Shown here piece by piece: positions 8,868-18,077 of a stretch of DNA of 54,875 nucleotides (its first letter is position 1; each line of letters starts with the position of its first letter). The DNA comes from an uncultured Opitutia bacterium. GTDB taxonomy: Bacteria; Verrucomicrobiota; Verrucomicrobiia; Opitutales; Opitutaceae. The notes beneath the pieces were generated by a model. The model searched no databases. It saw only the letters and a program-made list of their open reading frames with translations, and had not been told where the DNA came from. Location of the stretch: positions 1 to 54,875 of the forward strand of contig CAIQKQ010000139.1 in assembly GCA_903872425.1 (NCBI GenBank), given 5' to 3'. The position numbers and the translations under genes are program-made.

Positions 8868-11534
8868 ATGCGCGCCCGCGCGTTACCCCTAGTGGCCGCC
8901 AGCTTCGTTGCGCTGGCGGCCCTTTCTGTTCGTGCTCAAACCGTCTCGCCGGCACCCGCGCCAGCCGCAGCACCGCTTGCCGGGCCCTCGGGCGCGGCGA
9001 TTTTGCAGGAGCTGCGCGAGTTTCGCACCTTTGGCACCGTGCTGATGGTCGCCGCGCACCCCGACGACGAGAACCGCCCGCTGCTCGCCTTCCTCTCCAA
9101 AAGCCGCGACCTCCGCACCGCCTACCTCTCCATTAACCGTGGCGACGGCGGCCAAAACGAGATCGGCCCCGAGTTCGACGCCAAGCTCGGCGTCATCCGC
9201 ACGCAGGAGTTGCTCGCCGGCCGGCGCATTGACGGCGCACGGCAGTTTTTCACCCGCGCAATTGATTTTGGTTACTCGAAGAGCATGGAGGAGACGCTCC
9301 GCATCTGGGATCATCAGGCCGTGCTCGGCGACGTCGTGCGTATCATCCGCACTTTTCGGCCCGACGTGATCATCACGCGCTTCGCACCCGTCGCGCAGCC
9401 GGGCAACCACGGCCACCACAACGCTTCCGCCTTCCTCGCCGTCGAGGCCTTCAAGCTCGCCGGTGACCCGAAAGCCTATCCCGAGCAAATCGCAGAGGGC
9501 CTCGCGCCGTGGCAACCGACGCGCATCGTGCAGGACGGCGGCAACGGCCTCAGCATCTCCGGTGGCAACACGGACCCAGCCACCGGCGAAACGGTGCAGG
9601 CAATGGCCGCACGCACCAGCATCCAGCACAAGACGCAGGGCGTCGGCGGTGGCGGCGGCCGCGGTGGCGGCGCGGGCGGAGGAAATTTCACCGCCAATTT
9701 TACCCTACTCGACGGAACACCCGGCACCGGCCTGATGGACGGCGTCGATACGACCTGGGCCCGCGTCCCCAATGGCGGCACGGAGATCGCTCAGCTTGTC
9801 GAGGAGCTGATCGCCCGCTTCAAGCTGGATACCCCCGACGCCAGCGTGCCAGCGATCCTTGCGCTGCGGGCAAAACTCACGGTACTCAGAACGGCCACGC
9901 GCCAAAGGCCCGAGGATCCCGTCTTGCTCGAGAAATACACCCTGCTCGACCGCATCCTCCAGCATAGCCTTGGACTGGTTTTGGAAACTACGGCCTCCAC
10001 CGCCGAGGTTACTCGCGAAGATACCATCAACATTCATTACAGGGTAACCTCGCGCGCGACCATTCCCATCGCATGGCAATCTCCAGCAGCCGAGCGTCCC
10101 TATCCCCCCGTCGCCGTCTTCAATGACTCCGATCGCGTGATGCGTTTTGGATCGGGCAACCCCTTCCCCAAAAATATGCAGCTCGTCGCCGGAGAGGCGG
10201 CCGAGGGCGACATCACCGACCGACTAGAGGTTTTAATCCCGGGCCACCCACTCACGCAACCCTACTGGTTGAGAGAGGAACCTGCTGCTGGGATTTTCGG
10301 GGTCTCGGCGAAAGACACCAAGCTCATTGGCCAGCCGGAAAATCCATCGCTGTTCGTCGTCTGGTATAGTTTCCGCGTTGGCGGACAAAATTTGGTCCTG
10401 TATGATGAAGTGTGCGTGTCCGACGGTTCGGGACGGCCATCACGCTCGGTCGCCATCATCTCTCCGGTGTCGCTCAAATTTGGCTCCAGCGTAGCGCTTT
10501 TCACCCCCGGCTCGAAAAAAACCATCGAGGTCGAAGCCACCGCCGCACACGCCAACGCCATCGGCACGTTGCATTTGGAGACGCCCGCCGTCGCGACCAC
10601 CACGTCTGACGGGCGCACTTTCGAGCTAAACCCGCCCGGCGGCTGGGTGATTACGCCAGCCAGCCAGCCGTTCAAGCTCGCTGCGCGCGGCGATACGGTG
10701 AAGCTCACCTTCACCGTGACCGCGCCGGTGATGTTCACGTCGGCTGTAGGCGCGACCGGCAACCTGCTCGCCGTGGCCGAGATGTCCGACGGCACGCGCT
10801 TCAGCAATCAGCACGAAGAGATTCATTACGACCACATTCCCGTGCAAATCTTACAGCCGCCCGCGCGGCTCAAGGTGGTCGCCACCGACTTCGCCACACG
10901 AGGCAAGAACGTCGGCTACCTGCCCGGCGCGGGCGATGCCACCGCCGAGGCGCTCACGCAGCTCGGCTACAACGTCACCACACTCACCGGCGCGGATTTG
11001 ACGCCTGAAAAATTGCGTGGGCTCGATGCCGTCGTGATCGGCGTGCGCGCGTTCAACGAGCGCACCGACTTCGCTGGCAACCTCCCCGGCCTGCTCGCCT
11101 ACGCCGAGGCCGGCGGTACCGTCATCGCGCAATACAACCGCCCCAACGGCCTCCGCACGCAGCAACTCGGCCCTTACCCTCTCTCCATCCAAGGCCAGGC
11201 CCCGCCGCTGCGCGTGACCGACGAGACCGCGCCGGTCACCTTCCGCCTCCCCGACCACCCCGCGCTCAATACGCCGAACAAGATTAACGCCGCCGACTTC
11301 GCCGGTTGGGTGCAGGAGCGGGGCGCGTATTTTGCGAGTTCGTGGGACGCCCACTACGACGCACCGCTCGCTATGAGCGACCCCGGCGAAACGCAGCCCG
11401 ACAGCAGTCTCCTCATCGCGAAATACGGCAAGGGTTACTACGTTTACACCAGCCTTGCGTTTTTCCGCCAGCTTCCGGCCGGTGTGCCGGGCGCGTATCG
11501 CCTCTTCGCCAACCTCGTCTCACTCGGCAAATGA
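8868..11534 (+). CDS. Large secreted PIG-L family deacetylase
   Basis: The 888-residue protein has a signal peptide (residues 1-23), a PIG-L/LmbE domain (about 55-320) and a C-terminal glutamine-amidotransferase-like fold (about 665-885). The first domain holds the metal/catalytic motif AHPDDE (His64-Glu68) and a second histidine motif GNHGHHNAS. PIG-L enzymes remove N-acetyl groups from GlcNAc-containing substrates, and a periplasmic or secreted glycan substrate is inferred. A Gly/Arg linker (GGGGGRGGGAGGG, about 260-275) interrupts the catalytic domain, as in other secreted hydrolases of this window. A beta-rich region (380-660) links the two ends. The C-terminal domain could be non-catalytic. 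Confidence 0.85.
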   Translation: MRARALPLVAASFVALAALSVRAQTVSPAPAPAAAPLAGPSGAAILQELREFRTFGTVLMVAAHPDDENRPLLAFLSKSRDLRTAYLSINRGDGGQNEIGPEFDAKLGVIRTQELLAGRRIDGARQFFTRAIDFGYSKSMEETLRIWDHQAVLGDVVRIIRTFRPDVIITRFAPVAQPGNHGHHNASAFLAVEAFKLAGDPKAYPEQIAEGLAPWQPTRIVQDGGNGLSISGGNTDPATGETVQAMAARTSIQHKTQGVGGGGGRGGGAGGGNFTANFTLLDGTPGTGLMDGVDTTWARVPNGGTEIAQLVEELIARFKLDTPDASVPAILALRAKLTVLRTATRQRPEDPVLLEKYTLLDRILQHSLGLVLETTASTAEVTREDTINIHYRVTSRATIPIAWQSPAAERPYPPVAVFNDSDRVMRFGSGNPFPKNMQLVAGEAAEGDITDRLEVLIPGHPLTQPYWLREEPAAGIFGVSAKDTKLIGQPENPSLFVVWYSFRVGGQNLVLYDEVCVSDGSGRPSRSVAIISPVSLKFGSSVALFTPGSKKTIEVEATAAHANAIGTLHLETPAVATTTSDGRTFELNPPGGWVITPASQPFKLAARGDTVKLTFTVTAPVMFTSAVGATGNLLAVAEMSDGTRFSNQHEEIHYDHIPVQILQPPARLKVVATDFATRGKNVGYLPGAGDATAEALTQLGYNVTTLTGADLTPEKLRGLDAVVIGVRAFNERTDFAGNLPGLLAYAEAGGTVIAQYNRPNGLRTQQLGPYPLSIQGQAPPLRVTDETAPVTFRLPDHPALNTPNKINAADFAGWVQERGAYFASSWDAHYDAPLAMSDPGETQPDSSLLIAKYGKGYYVYTSLAFFRQLPAGVPGAYRLFANLVSLGK

Positions 11535-11553
11535 GCGTCGCCATACTGACAAC

Positions 11554-11653
11554 GGTAGGGCGGGACCGCTGGGCCCGCCGCGAATTATCCCGGGGCTCCC
11601 AGCCCGCGATTCATTCGCAGGCGTCGCGGCGCGTCCAGCGGTCACGCCCTACC
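11554..11653. repeat. 100-bp REP-like inverted repeat (hairpin element)
   Basis: The terminal 29 bases on each side are nearly perfect inverted copies, beginning GGTAGGGCG and ending CGCCCTACC, with about three mismatches. A 40-base GC-rich centre separates them. The element carries no gene. It is placed 2 bases before the ATG of the small membrane protein and would form a strong hairpin in mRNA. Its shape suits a REP/MITE-like repeat. Confidence 0.8.
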
Positions 11654-11655
11654 CT

Positions 11656-11829
11656 ATGAATCAGCCGGAAAACACTAACGCGCCCGGTGGTCGCGTGGGA
11701 CCTGCGGTTGATGATACCTCCACCGGCCTACCCTGGCCGCGCTCGTGGAATGGGGTATATGCCTTGGTCGTCGCATGCTTTGCTGTCACCGCCGGACTGC
11801 TCGCGTCGCTCACGTTTTCCAGCCGGTGA
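11656..11829 (+). CDS. 57-residue single-helix membrane protein coupled to a symporter
   Basis: The short protein has a polar N-terminus (residues 1-30) and one transmembrane helix (about 33-53, NGVYALVVACFAVTAGLLAS). Its TGA stop overlaps the GTG start of the following symporter (GTGA), a typical sign of coupled expression of two partner proteins. Many SSS-family symporters are accompanied by a small membrane protein (DUF485, DUF4212 or DUF997 types), but I do not recognise this one as any of those. The hairpin repeat ends 2 bases before its ATG, so the ribosome entry site is unclear. Confidence 0.55.
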   Translation: MNQPENTNAPGGRVGPAVDDTSTGLPWPRSWNGVYALVVACFAVTAGLLASLTFSSR

Positions 11830-13556
11830 ACGCACTCGATTACCTCGTCCTCCTCGGCACGTTGCTCGGCATCGCGGCCTACGGAATGTGGCGCACCCGC
11901 GGCCGGCGAGACCTGCGCGGCTACCTGTCCGGCGATGGCACAGCGGGCTGGTTCGGCATCGGCCTCTCCGTCATTGCCACCCAGGCAAGCGCGACGACGT
12001 TTCTCTCGACGCCCGGCCAAGGCTACCAAGGCGGCCTCGGCTTCGTACAAAATTATTTTGGCGGGCCGTTTGCGATGATCGTGATCGCGGCAGTGTTTCT
12101 CCCCATTTTCCGGCGACTTAAAGTTTTTACTGCCTACGAGTACCTCGGCCAGCGCTTCGACCGCAAAACCCGCCTGCTCGCCGCCGGCATTTTCCTCACG
12201 CAGCGCGGCCTGGGCGCAGCGCTCACGATCTACGCGCCGGCCATCGTGCTATCGGGCGTGTTCGGCTGGCCGCTCAATCTCACCATCGTCTGCACCGGCC
12301 TCGTCTGCGTCGCCTACACCGTCGCGGGCGGGAGTGACGCTGTGCGGCTCACGCAACAATGGCAGCTCGGCGTGATTTTCGCCGCGATGGCGGCGGCGTT
12401 TTTTCTGCTGCTGGCGCGGCTGCCCACCGGGCTGGGTGACACATTCGCGCTCGCAGGCGTATTTCACAAGCTGCAGGCGGTAGATTTCTCAACGGACGCC
12501 GGCCATGTGCTGCACGAGCGCTACACGTTCTGGTCGGGCACGCTCGGCGGATTTTTTCTCGCGCTGGCCTACTTCGGTACCGATCAGTCGCAAGTGCAGC
12601 GCTACCTCGGCGGCGCGTCGCTGCGCGAGAGCCGACTTGGGCTGATGTTTCACGCCGTGTGCAAGATCCCGATGCAGTTTTTCATCCTGCTGCTCGGCGT
12701 ATTGCTGTTTGTCTTCTACCAGTTCGAGCCCGCGCCGCTGCTGTTTGCACGCACCTCGCAAGAACGGCTCGCCCAGCTCGCGCCGCCGGAAAAATTGAAA
12801 AAGGTCGAAGCGGACTTCGCCGCCGCGCAATCCGCCCAGACACGCGAACTGCAAGGGTGGCTGGCCGCGCGTCGTGCCGGCGACGTCCCCGCCGCACAAA
12901 CCGCCTTGGCCGCCGCGCAGGTCGCGCACAACGGCGGTGAGAAAGCGCGCAAGGAGGCCGCCGAGCTGCTCAAAGCCACCCAGCCGACCACCACGGCGAG
13001 CGAGGCCGACCAGGTTTTCATCACCTTCATCCTCCAATATCTCCCGCACGGCCTCATCGGGCTGCTGGTCGCTGCGTTCTTCGCTGCCGCGCTTAACTCG
13101 AAAGCGGCCGAGCTCAGCGCGCTCGCATCATGCAGCACTGTGGACTTCTGGCGGCCGCTGTGCGCCGCCGGCGCGGATGACGCAGGAGGCGTGCTCGTGT
13201 CGAAATGCTTCACGGTGTTCTGGGGCGCGGTCGCCATCGCGGCGGCGCTTAGCGCAAACCTCGTGGAAAACATTGTGCAGGCCGCGAACATCGTCGGCTC
13301 GCTCTTTTACGGTCCGGTGCTAGGGTTGTTCCTGCTGGCGTTTTTCACGAAGCGCGTCGGCGGCACGGCGGCATTTTGGGGCGCGGTTGCAGCGCAGGCG
13401 GCGGTGCTAGCGCTCTACGGCATGGGGAAATATTTTCCCGCTTGGGAGATCGCCTACCTCTGGTTCAACCTCCTTGGCCCCGTGCTGTGCGTCGGTTTCA
13501 GCCTCGCGCTGCAAGCGATGCAGGGCAATGCGCCCCGCGCGCCGCAAGCAGCTTAA
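11826..13556 (+). CDS. Sodium:solute symporter (SSS family)
   Basis: The 576-residue protein has about 13 predicted transmembrane helices. Family hallmarks include the early segment GWFGIGLSVIATQASATTF, the conserved GQGYQGGLGFVQNYFGGP region, and FGTDQSQVQRYL. It should import an organic solute with sodium; the substrate is unknown. Residues about 300-400 form a soluble, Ala/Lys/Glu-rich insertion likely to be a coiled coil, which is longer than in typical members. The GTG start at 11826 is chosen because it overlaps the upstream stop codon. An ATG at 11745 would add an unlikely non-membrane extension. The context after a secreted deacetylase suggests it imports a product of extracellular glycan breakdown. 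The 3' end overlaps the convergent esterase by 4 bases. Confidence 0.85.
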   Translation: MNALDYLVLLGTLLGIAAYGMWRTRGRRDLRGYLSGDGTAGWFGIGLSVIATQASATTFLSTPGQGYQGGLGFVQNYFGGPFAMIVIAAVFLPIFRRLKVFTAYEYLGQRFDRKTRLLAAGIFLTQRGLGAALTIYAPAIVLSGVFGWPLNLTIVCTGLVCVAYTVAGGSDAVRLTQQWQLGVIFAAMAAAFFLLLARLPTGLGDTFALAGVFHKLQAVDFSTDAGHVLHERYTFWSGTLGGFFLALAYFGTDQSQVQRYLGGASLRESRLGLMFHAVCKIPMQFFILLLGVLLFVFYQFEPAPLLFARTSQERLAQLAPPEKLKKVEADFAAAQSAQTRELQGWLAARRAGDVPAAQTALAAAQVAHNGGEKARKEAAELLKATQPTTTASEADQVFITFILQYLPHGLIGLLVAAFFAAALNSKAAELSALASCSTVDFWRPLCAAGADDAGGVLVSKCFTVFWGAVAIAAALSANLVENIVQAANIVGSLFYGPVLGLFLLAFFTKRVGGTAAFWGAVAAQAAVLALYGMGKYFPAWEIAYLWFNLLGPVLCVGFSLALQAMQGNAPRAPQAA

Positions 13557-14797
13557 CGGAACAACTGCGGCGCGACATCACGGAGCGCATACCGCCAGAC
13601 GACCCACTCGTGGCGCGCACCGGGCAACACCCAGAAGGGGGCATGGTTGATACCTTTCGCGGTGAGCGTGGCTTCCAGCGCGCGGGCGTTGTTGCCCACG
13701 AGGGTGTCGTCGGCACCGACGCCGAGCCAGAGGAACTTCAGCTTTTTGTTGGTCGCGGCGGGGTCGGCGAAGAAGGTCGGATAGGTCCGGTCTGCGTTTT
13801 GGGCGCCCATGCTCATGATGACGAGCGAGTGAAAAGTGTCGAGGTTGGGGAACCCGATTTGGATGGTGTGGCCACCGCCCATGGAGAGGCCACCGAGCGC
13901 GCGATGGTCGGCGTCGGCGACGGTGCGGAACTTGCCGTCCACATAGGGAATGATGTCCTGTAAAAATTCTTTCTCGAACCAGAAGCCGCCGCCGGCCGCG
14001 TTGAGGTTCTGATCTGGCCCCGTGCCGATGCCGGTGCGCTCGTAACCGAGGGGGTTGACGAGGATCATCGGCTTCGCCTTCCCATCGGCGATGAGGTTGT
14101 CGAGGATGGTGTTCTCGCGGCCGGTGAGGAACCAGCTTGAGTCGGTGTTACCCGAGCCGTGCAGGAGGTAGAACACGGGGTAATGCTCGGCGTTGCCGTC
14201 GTAGCCAGGTGGGGTGTAAATCCAGAGCGTGCGCGCCGCACCGCCAAGCGATTTGGCGTGGTAGGTCTCGAGGCGCACAGTGCCATGCGGTACATCGCGC
14301 GTGTCCTGAAACGCGGTCTCGGGCCCAGGGATTTCGACGAGATTGGCCGGTGGGAACGAGCCGAAGCCGAGTTTCACGTTGGGGTTGGCTGGGTCCATCG
14401 CGACGATTCCGTCGACACGGTATTGGTAATTATACGTGTCAGGCGCGAGCGGGCCGATGGTCGCCGTCCAGACGCCGTTGTCGGCCTTGGTCATGGGGTG
14501 CTCCTTGCCGTCGAGTTCGCCGATAACAGTCACCGATTGGGCGTTCGGTGCGCGGAATCGCACCGTGAACGTGTGCTCGGCGGCGTTGACCTCGGGTGAG
14601 TTGAGCGCCCCACCCCCGCCGCCGCGAGCGCCCCGGCCACCGCCGGGATTGGGGCCGCGCGCGGGCGAAACCGCCGGCGTAGGGCCGCCCGCCGCCGCTG
14701 CCGGCGTGGCGTTCTGGGCCATTATAGGCAGCGAGCAAATAACACCGAGCAGCACCACAAAGATGCTTTGAGCGTAACGAAGAGAAGTGAGTTTCAT
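13553..14797 (-). CDS. Secreted esterase of the feruloyl/acetyl esterase (CE1-like) type
   Basis: The 414-residue protein has a signal peptide (residues 1-27), a Gly/Arg-rich linker (50-64) and an N-terminal beta-sandwich of the CBM48/E-set type (about 70-160). The C-terminal alpha/beta-hydrolase domain (about 170-410) carries a catalytic triad: Ser305 in GLSMGGG, a probable Asp363 in GADD, and His396 in GARHEWVVW. Enzymes with this layout release acyl groups such as ferulate or acetate from plant polysaccharides. The exact acyl group is not determined. It is convergent with the symporter and divergent from the BshC-like gene. Confidence 0.82.
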   Translation of the reverse strand: MKLTSLRYAQSIFVVLLGVICSLPIMAQNATPAAAAGGPTPAVSPARGPNPGGGRGARGGGGGALNSPEVNAAEHTFTVRFRAPNAQSVTVIGELDGKEHPMTKADNGVWTATIGPLAPDTYNYQYRVDGIVAMDPANPNVKLGFGSFPPANLVEIPGPETAFQDTRDVPHGTVRLETYHAKSLGGAARTLWIYTPPGYDGNAEHYPVFYLLHGSGNTDSSWFLTGRENTILDNLIADGKAKPMILVNPLGYERTGIGTGPDQNLNAAGGGFWFEKEFLQDIIPYVDGKFRTVADADHRALGGLSMGGGHTIQIGFPNLDTFHSLVIMSMGAQNADRTYPTFFADPAATNKKLKFLWLGVGADDTLVGNNARALEATLTAKGINHAPFWVLPGARHEWVVWRYALRDVAPQLFR

Positions 14798-14999
14798 GTT
14801 GGTAGCGAGTTAACGCGGCGATGAGGTGCGGGGTGGTTGGTCGGCAAAGTAGGCCATAAACGAAACCCGTACTTTACGGCCGCACCGTGTCTTGCATCAG
14901 GAAAGCCGTCAACCGCCGAAGCCTCCGCGCGCCGCTTTTGCCTCGCGCCACGGATGCCCACAATGCAGCCTCTAACTTTGTTTAACTCAAACTCGTCGC

Positions 15000-15773
15000 A
15001 TGCGCACCCCCGTCATCTGCTTCGGCCAGCAGCCTTGCGGTTTTTTTCCGCGGCGGTTTCTTGCCGCGAAATTTTTCACCGCGCGTCGGCTCCAACATGA
15101 ACTGGGCGGCGAAATCGTGTTTTTCTACCACGACAGCGATCACGACCCGCGCGAGACTCAGACCACGCTGCGCCATCGAAAAACCGGCGCTCCCCTCACC
15201 CTTAACTTCGCTTTTGCCAACAAAGTTCAGCGCAAGTGGTCGCCCCTCTTTGCCAAGCGCATCCCGTCTGACTGGCAGCCCAACACCGCGCGCCAGCTCC
15301 CGGCCTACGTCGAGCCACCTTGGGTGGACGCGTTCAAGCACATCGCCGTGACGAACGTCGCCGACTTCTGCCTAGAAATGTATCGCGCGATGGGCTTGCT
15401 GGACGGCGTACGCGTTGTCCGCTCCGGCGACCCCGCCGTGCGCCGCGCCGCGTGCGACGTCACTGAGTATTTCGCCGACGTGCCGTACGAAGGCGAGCCC
15501 GTCCGCGCCCGCTGGCTCGACGGTGCACTTAAGCTCCACGAGGGCGGCGACTCCTTTGTGACGTTGCCTGCCGTGCCGCTCGCGAAAGAGCAGCTCAGCC
15601 CCACGCGCGACTCGCGCCTGCGCTGGATGCAGTCGGTCATCCGCTGTACGCACTACATTGCTGGGGCTGGCGAGCAAGCTTACTTGAACAAAGCCGATGC
15701 GCCTGATATCAACTTCGTGAACCGCGACCCCATTAACCGCTCCGATGAAGCCTACACCGATCTCCCCGCCTGA
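15000..15773 (+). CDS. Short BshC-like protein (possible thiol-cofactor synthesis)
   Basis: No family match is certain. The 257-residue protein has features that align in order with BshC, the last enzyme of bacillithiol synthesis. A GQQ motif near the N-terminus (residues 9-11) begins a Rossmann-like unit, and DSDHDPRE (45-52) resembles the BshC EDHD segment. HYIAGAGEQAYL (218-229) resembles its conserved GPGE-x-AY segment. BshC is normally about 540 residues with a C-terminal coiled coil, which is absent here. The gene overlaps by 29 bases a BshB-like deacetylase, the enzyme acting immediately before BshC, which strengthens the link. A BshA-like glycosyltransferase is not present in the window. 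I infer a reduced or divergent BshC. Confidence 0.5.
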   Translation: MRTPVICFGQQPCGFFPRRFLAAKFFTARRLQHELGGEIVFFYHDSDHDPRETQTTLRHRKTGAPLTLNFAFANKVQRKWSPLFAKRIPSDWQPNTARQLPAYVEPPWVDAFKHIAVTNVADFCLEMYRAMGLLDGVRVVRSGDPAVRRAACDVTEYFADVPYEGEPVRARWLDGALKLHEGGDSFVTLPAVPLAKEQLSPTRDSRLRWMQSVIRCTHYIAGAGEQAYLNKADAPDINFVNRDPINRSDEAYTDLPA

Positions 15774-16479
15774 CCCCGCCCCACTCCTCGCCTTCGGCGC
15801 GCATCCCGATGACATCGAGTTCGGCTGCGGCGGCGTCATTGCCCGCGAGACGCACGCCGGTCGCCCCGTCCATCTCGTGGTCTGCTCGCGCGGCGAGGCC
15901 GGCACCAACGGTACGCCGGCCCAACGCACCCGTGAGGCCAAGGCGGCTGCAAAAATTCTCGGCGCAACCATCGAGTTTCTCCACCTCGACGGAGACGCGC
16001 ATCTTGAAATTCGCGCAGCCCACGCGCTCCGGCTTGCCTCTATCATCCGCCGCGTGCGGCCCGGCATCGTGCTCGCGCCCACATTGGAACAGAACCAGCA
16101 CCCCGACCACTGGCGGCTCAGCACGCTTGTGCGCGACGCGGCCCGCCTCGCCCGCTACGGCGGCCTGAAAGAGCTGCGCCGCGCCAAGTCGCACGCCATT
16201 GACCAATTGTTTTTCTACGCCGTCTCCCCTGAAGCAGAGCCACGCGATGTGACGCCGGTGTACATCGATGTCAGCGACGTGCATCATATTTGGTATGACG
16301 CGATGGTAGCGCATAAATCTCAGCTGACGAAAGCCCAACCCTATCATCTCCTGAAAATGGCTCACGCCAGCGTTTTGGGCCAACGTCTGGGCTTCCCTGC
16401 GGCGCAGGCGCTCTGGCCCAACGACCCGCTGGTCTTCGATTCGCTCGCCCCTCTCACCCGCTCCGGCCGGCGGTTTTGA
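15745..16479 (+). CDS. PIG-L/LmbE-type N-acetylhexosamine deacetylase, BshB-like
   Basis: The 244-residue cytoplasmic protein is a single PIG-L domain. AHPDD (residues 19-23) and NQHPDH (His119, His122) supply the zinc ligands and the catalytic Asp. Size and motifs fit BshB, which deacetylates GlcNAc-malate during bacillithiol synthesis. They also fit other small-molecule deacetylases such as MshB-like enzymes. The 29-base overlap with the upstream BshC-like gene suggests a shared pathway. No signal peptide is present, unlike the larger PIG-L protein at 8.9-11.5 kb. Confidence 0.75.
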   Translation: MKPTPISPPDPAPLLAFGAHPDDIEFGCGGVIARETHAGRPVHLVVCSRGEAGTNGTPAQRTREAKAAAKILGATIEFLHLDGDAHLEIRAAHALRLASIIRRVRPGIVLAPTLEQNQHPDHWRLSTLVRDAARLARYGGLKELRRAKSHAIDQLFFYAVSPEAEPRDVTPVYIDVSDVHHIWYDAMVAHKSQLTKAQPYHLLKMAHASVLGQRLGFPAAQALWPNDPLVFDSLAPLTRSGRRF

Positions 16480-16745
16480 TCCAAATCCAAGTCCTGCATT
16501 TGGCTGCCAAAAGCCCAAATCCGCACGTTCTATAGCGTCGCAGCGCCATTGGTGCACGCGAATACCGCTCGCTCCCCCTCTCCCCATATGCGCCGTTTTG
16601 TAACATCTGTGTCCCAACCTCGATGTTTGCCGTGCGCACGTTGGTGGTGAAACTATTTCCGACGGACCACAGGCTTGCGTCAGCCCGCGCGCCGTTCCAA
16701 GGTCAGACCGTATTTCATTTTTTAATCTAAAATCTTAGCTTTCCC

Positions 16746-17813
16746 ATGTCCAAAGCCGCTTCCGCTCCCGCCAAGTCTGCCGCCCTCACGCCCGCCACCC
16801 ACGCCCGTGACAAGAACATTGATCTCGCGCTCTCTGCTATCACCAAACAGTTCGGCGAAGGGTCGATCATGCGACTCGGCAGCAACCAGAAAATGAAGGT
16901 CGAGACGCTCTCGACCGGCTCGCTCGCGATCGACCTCGCGCTCGGTGTCGGTGGTCTGCCCAAGGGCCGCATCATCGAGATCTACGGCCCAGAATCGTCG
17001 GGCAAAACCACCTTCTGTCTCAGTGTCATCGCCGAGGCGCAAAAAAAGGGCGGGCTCGCCGCGTTCATTGACGTCGAGCATGCGCTTGATCCAAAATACG
17101 CGCGCGTCGTTGGCGTGAAGCTCGACGACCTTCTGGTTTCCCAGCCCGACTCCGGCGAAGACGCGCTCAACATCATGGAGACGCTCATCCGCTCCAACTC
17201 GATCGACGTCATTGTCCTCGATTCCGTCGCCGCGCTGATCACGAAGGCCGAACTCGACGGGCAAATGGGTGACATGACGATGGGCAGCCAAGCCCGCCTG
17301 ATGTCCCAGGCTATGCGTCGCCTCACTGCCGTCGTAAGCAAGACCCAGTGCGTGTGTATTTTCACGAATCAGATTCGCGAAAAAATCGGCGTGATGTTCG
17401 GCAGCCCCGAGACGACTTCTGGCGGGCGGGCCCTCAAATTCTTCTCGTCCGTCCGGATCGACATCCGCCGCAAGGACCAGATCAAGACGCCCGACGGCAA
17501 AGTCATCGGCAACCGCACGAAAATAAAAGTCGTGAAAAATAAAATCGCGCCGCCGTTCACCGAAGTGGAATTCGACATCATGTATGACGAAGGCATATCC
17601 AAGCTGGGCTCGCTGATTGACCTCGGTATCGAACACAAAATTTTGGAGAAGAAAGGCGCGTGGATTGCCTTCGAAGGCGCACTCGTTGGCCAGGGCCGCG
17701 ACGCCGCCAAGGCCGCCCTCAAAGAAAACTCCGCACTCGCCGAAAAAATCTCCAAAGCGATCCTTGAGAAAGTCACGATCAAGCCCGGCGAGCCAGTTGC
17801 CGGCGAAGATTGA
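16746..17813 (+). CDS. recA: RecA recombinase
   Basis: The 355-residue protein drives homologous recombination and SOS activation. Walker A is GPESSGKTT (residues 81-89), the Walker B region is [10 protein letters not shown], and the DNA-binding loops and [12 protein letters not shown] segment are intact. The basic C-terminal domain ends with an acidic tail. An N-terminal Ala/Lys/Ser extension of about 20 residues precedes the core. The 266-base upstream gap holds a 10-bp perfect palindrome CGTGCGCACG at 16631-16640. It does not match LexA boxes I can recall, so SOS control is unproven. Confidence 0.98.
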   Translation: MSKAASAPAKSAALTPATHARDKNIDLALSAITKQFGEGSIMRLGSNQKMKVETLSTGSLAIDLALGVGGLPKGRIIEIYGPESSGKTTFCLSVIAEAQKKGGLAAFIDVEHALDPKYARVVGVKLDDLLVSQPDSGEDALNIMETLIRSNSIDVIVLDSVAALITKAELDGQMGDMTMGSQARLMSQAMRRLTAVVSKTQCVCIFTNQIREKIGVMFGSPETTSGGRALKFFSSVRIDIRRKDQIKTPDGKVIGNRTKIKVVKNKIAPPFTEVEFDIMYDEGISKLGSLIDLGIEHKILEKKGAWIAFEGALVGQGRDAAKAALKENSALAEKISKAILEKVTIKPGEPVAGED

Positions 17814-18077
17814 GGGCATATTTCCGGATGAAAAGGCATGGGCATCAACGAACCGCCGAAGGGCGTGGGCAAATAATTTCTTACGGTAGAAATTGCACAG
17901 GCACATTGATCCAATGATTTTTAGCTCCCATCTGGTGCCCAACCTAAGCTATCTCGGAGTCGCTAGGGTTTACTTCCGCCAACCAAGCCCAGCTCCTTCG
18001 CGTGCATCATTTGGATGCCGCCCGAAGTCTCTGGCTTGCCCGTAACCTGTTTCTCCTTTTGCCTCCCATCCCATTCC

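Noticed and set aside
16631-16640. Perfect palindrome CGTGCGCACG upstream of recA as a LexA box
   Set aside because: It does not match LexA operators known to me, and a 10-bp GC palindrome is not rare in GC-rich DNA.
16722-17942. Long minus-strand open frame opposite recA
   Set aside because: recA on the plus strand is complete and conserved; the antisense frame follows codon structure of recA and has no recognisable domain.
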